From an uncultured Collinsella sp. (GTDB lineage: Bacteria; Actinomycetota; Coriobacteriia; Coriobacteriales; Coriobacteriaceae): a stretch of DNA of 5,743 bases. Under the pieces are notes generated by a model. That model ran no database searches and was not told the origin of the DNA. It saw only the letters and a program-made list of their open reading frames with translations. This document shows, in pieces, positions 5,706 to 5,743 of the stretch. Location of the stretch: the NCBI GenBank assembly GCA_900551605.1, contig URWS01000112.1, positions 1 through 5,743 of the forward strand, read 5' to 3'. Within the stretch, counting starts at the first letter, position 1. Every line of letters begins with the position of its first letter. A program made the position numbers and the translations under genes.

Positions 5706-5743
5706 CTGTCTCTTATACACATCTCCGAGCCCACGAGACTAAG
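5706..5743 (+). other. Nextera i7-side adapter remnant (artefact)
   Basis: This is not genomic DNA. Bases 5706-5724 are the reverse complement of the 19-bp Tn5 mosaic end, and 5725-5739 match the rest of the Nextera Read 2 adapter. Bases 5740-5743 (TAAG) are the first four bases of the i7 index, which from memory fits N701. Reads from short inserts that ran through into adapter explain this end. Confidence 0.98.

Noticed and set aside
4724..5734. Long minus-strand open frame (336 codons) opposite secY
   Set aside because: It begins inside the right adapter and is the complement of a clear SecY coding frame. Its His/Asp-rich product has no family resemblance.

Overview
The window is a short assembled contig of bacterial DNA. 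Its genomic part runs from about 48 to 5705. Both ends are unremoved Illumina Nextera (Tn5) adapter sequence: 1-47 is the P5/i5/Read 1 side and 5706-5743 is the Read 2/i7 side. Those ends are library artefacts, and the two genes touching them are incomplete for that reason. The genomic part is GC-rich, uses GTG as well as ATG starts, and has strong Shine-Dalgarno sites. The protein sequences look actinobacterial, and I think of a gut Coriobacteriia member such as Collinsella. That assignment rests on my impression of the proteins and was not tested by a search.

Layout, all on the + strand: (i) 49-885, the 3' part of an XdhC/CoxI-family molybdenum-hydroxylase accessory gene. (ii) 886-1195, a 310-nt non-coding stretch. 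It holds a long near-perfect hairpin followed by a T-run (probable terminator), a small tandem repeat, a plausible sigma70-type promoter and a leader. (iii) 1196-4727, the distal spc ribosomal-protein cluster in its usual order: rplE (L5), rpsZ (zinc-type S14), rpsH (S8), rplF (L6), rplR (L18), rpsE (S5), rpmD (L30), rplO (L15). (iv) 4721-5705, the first three quarters of secY, overlapping the end of rplO and cut off by the right adapter.

The ribosomal genes supply small- and large-subunit proteins in balanced amounts. secY at the end couples ribosome production to the membrane channel that receives secreted and membrane proteins. The first half of the cluster has long spacers with possible hairpins (79, 119, 33 and 75 nt). 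The second half is tightly packed (14, 2 and 3 nt, then a 7-nt overlap), which suggests strong translational coupling from rplR to secY.

I see no previously undescribed system. The points worth a second look are the adapter ends and the false protein starts they create, the large intergenic palindrome, and the absence of rplX/rplN upstream of rplE. In most bacteria rplE sits inside a continuous S10-spc operon, so this is either a real operon break in the lineage or an assembly join.
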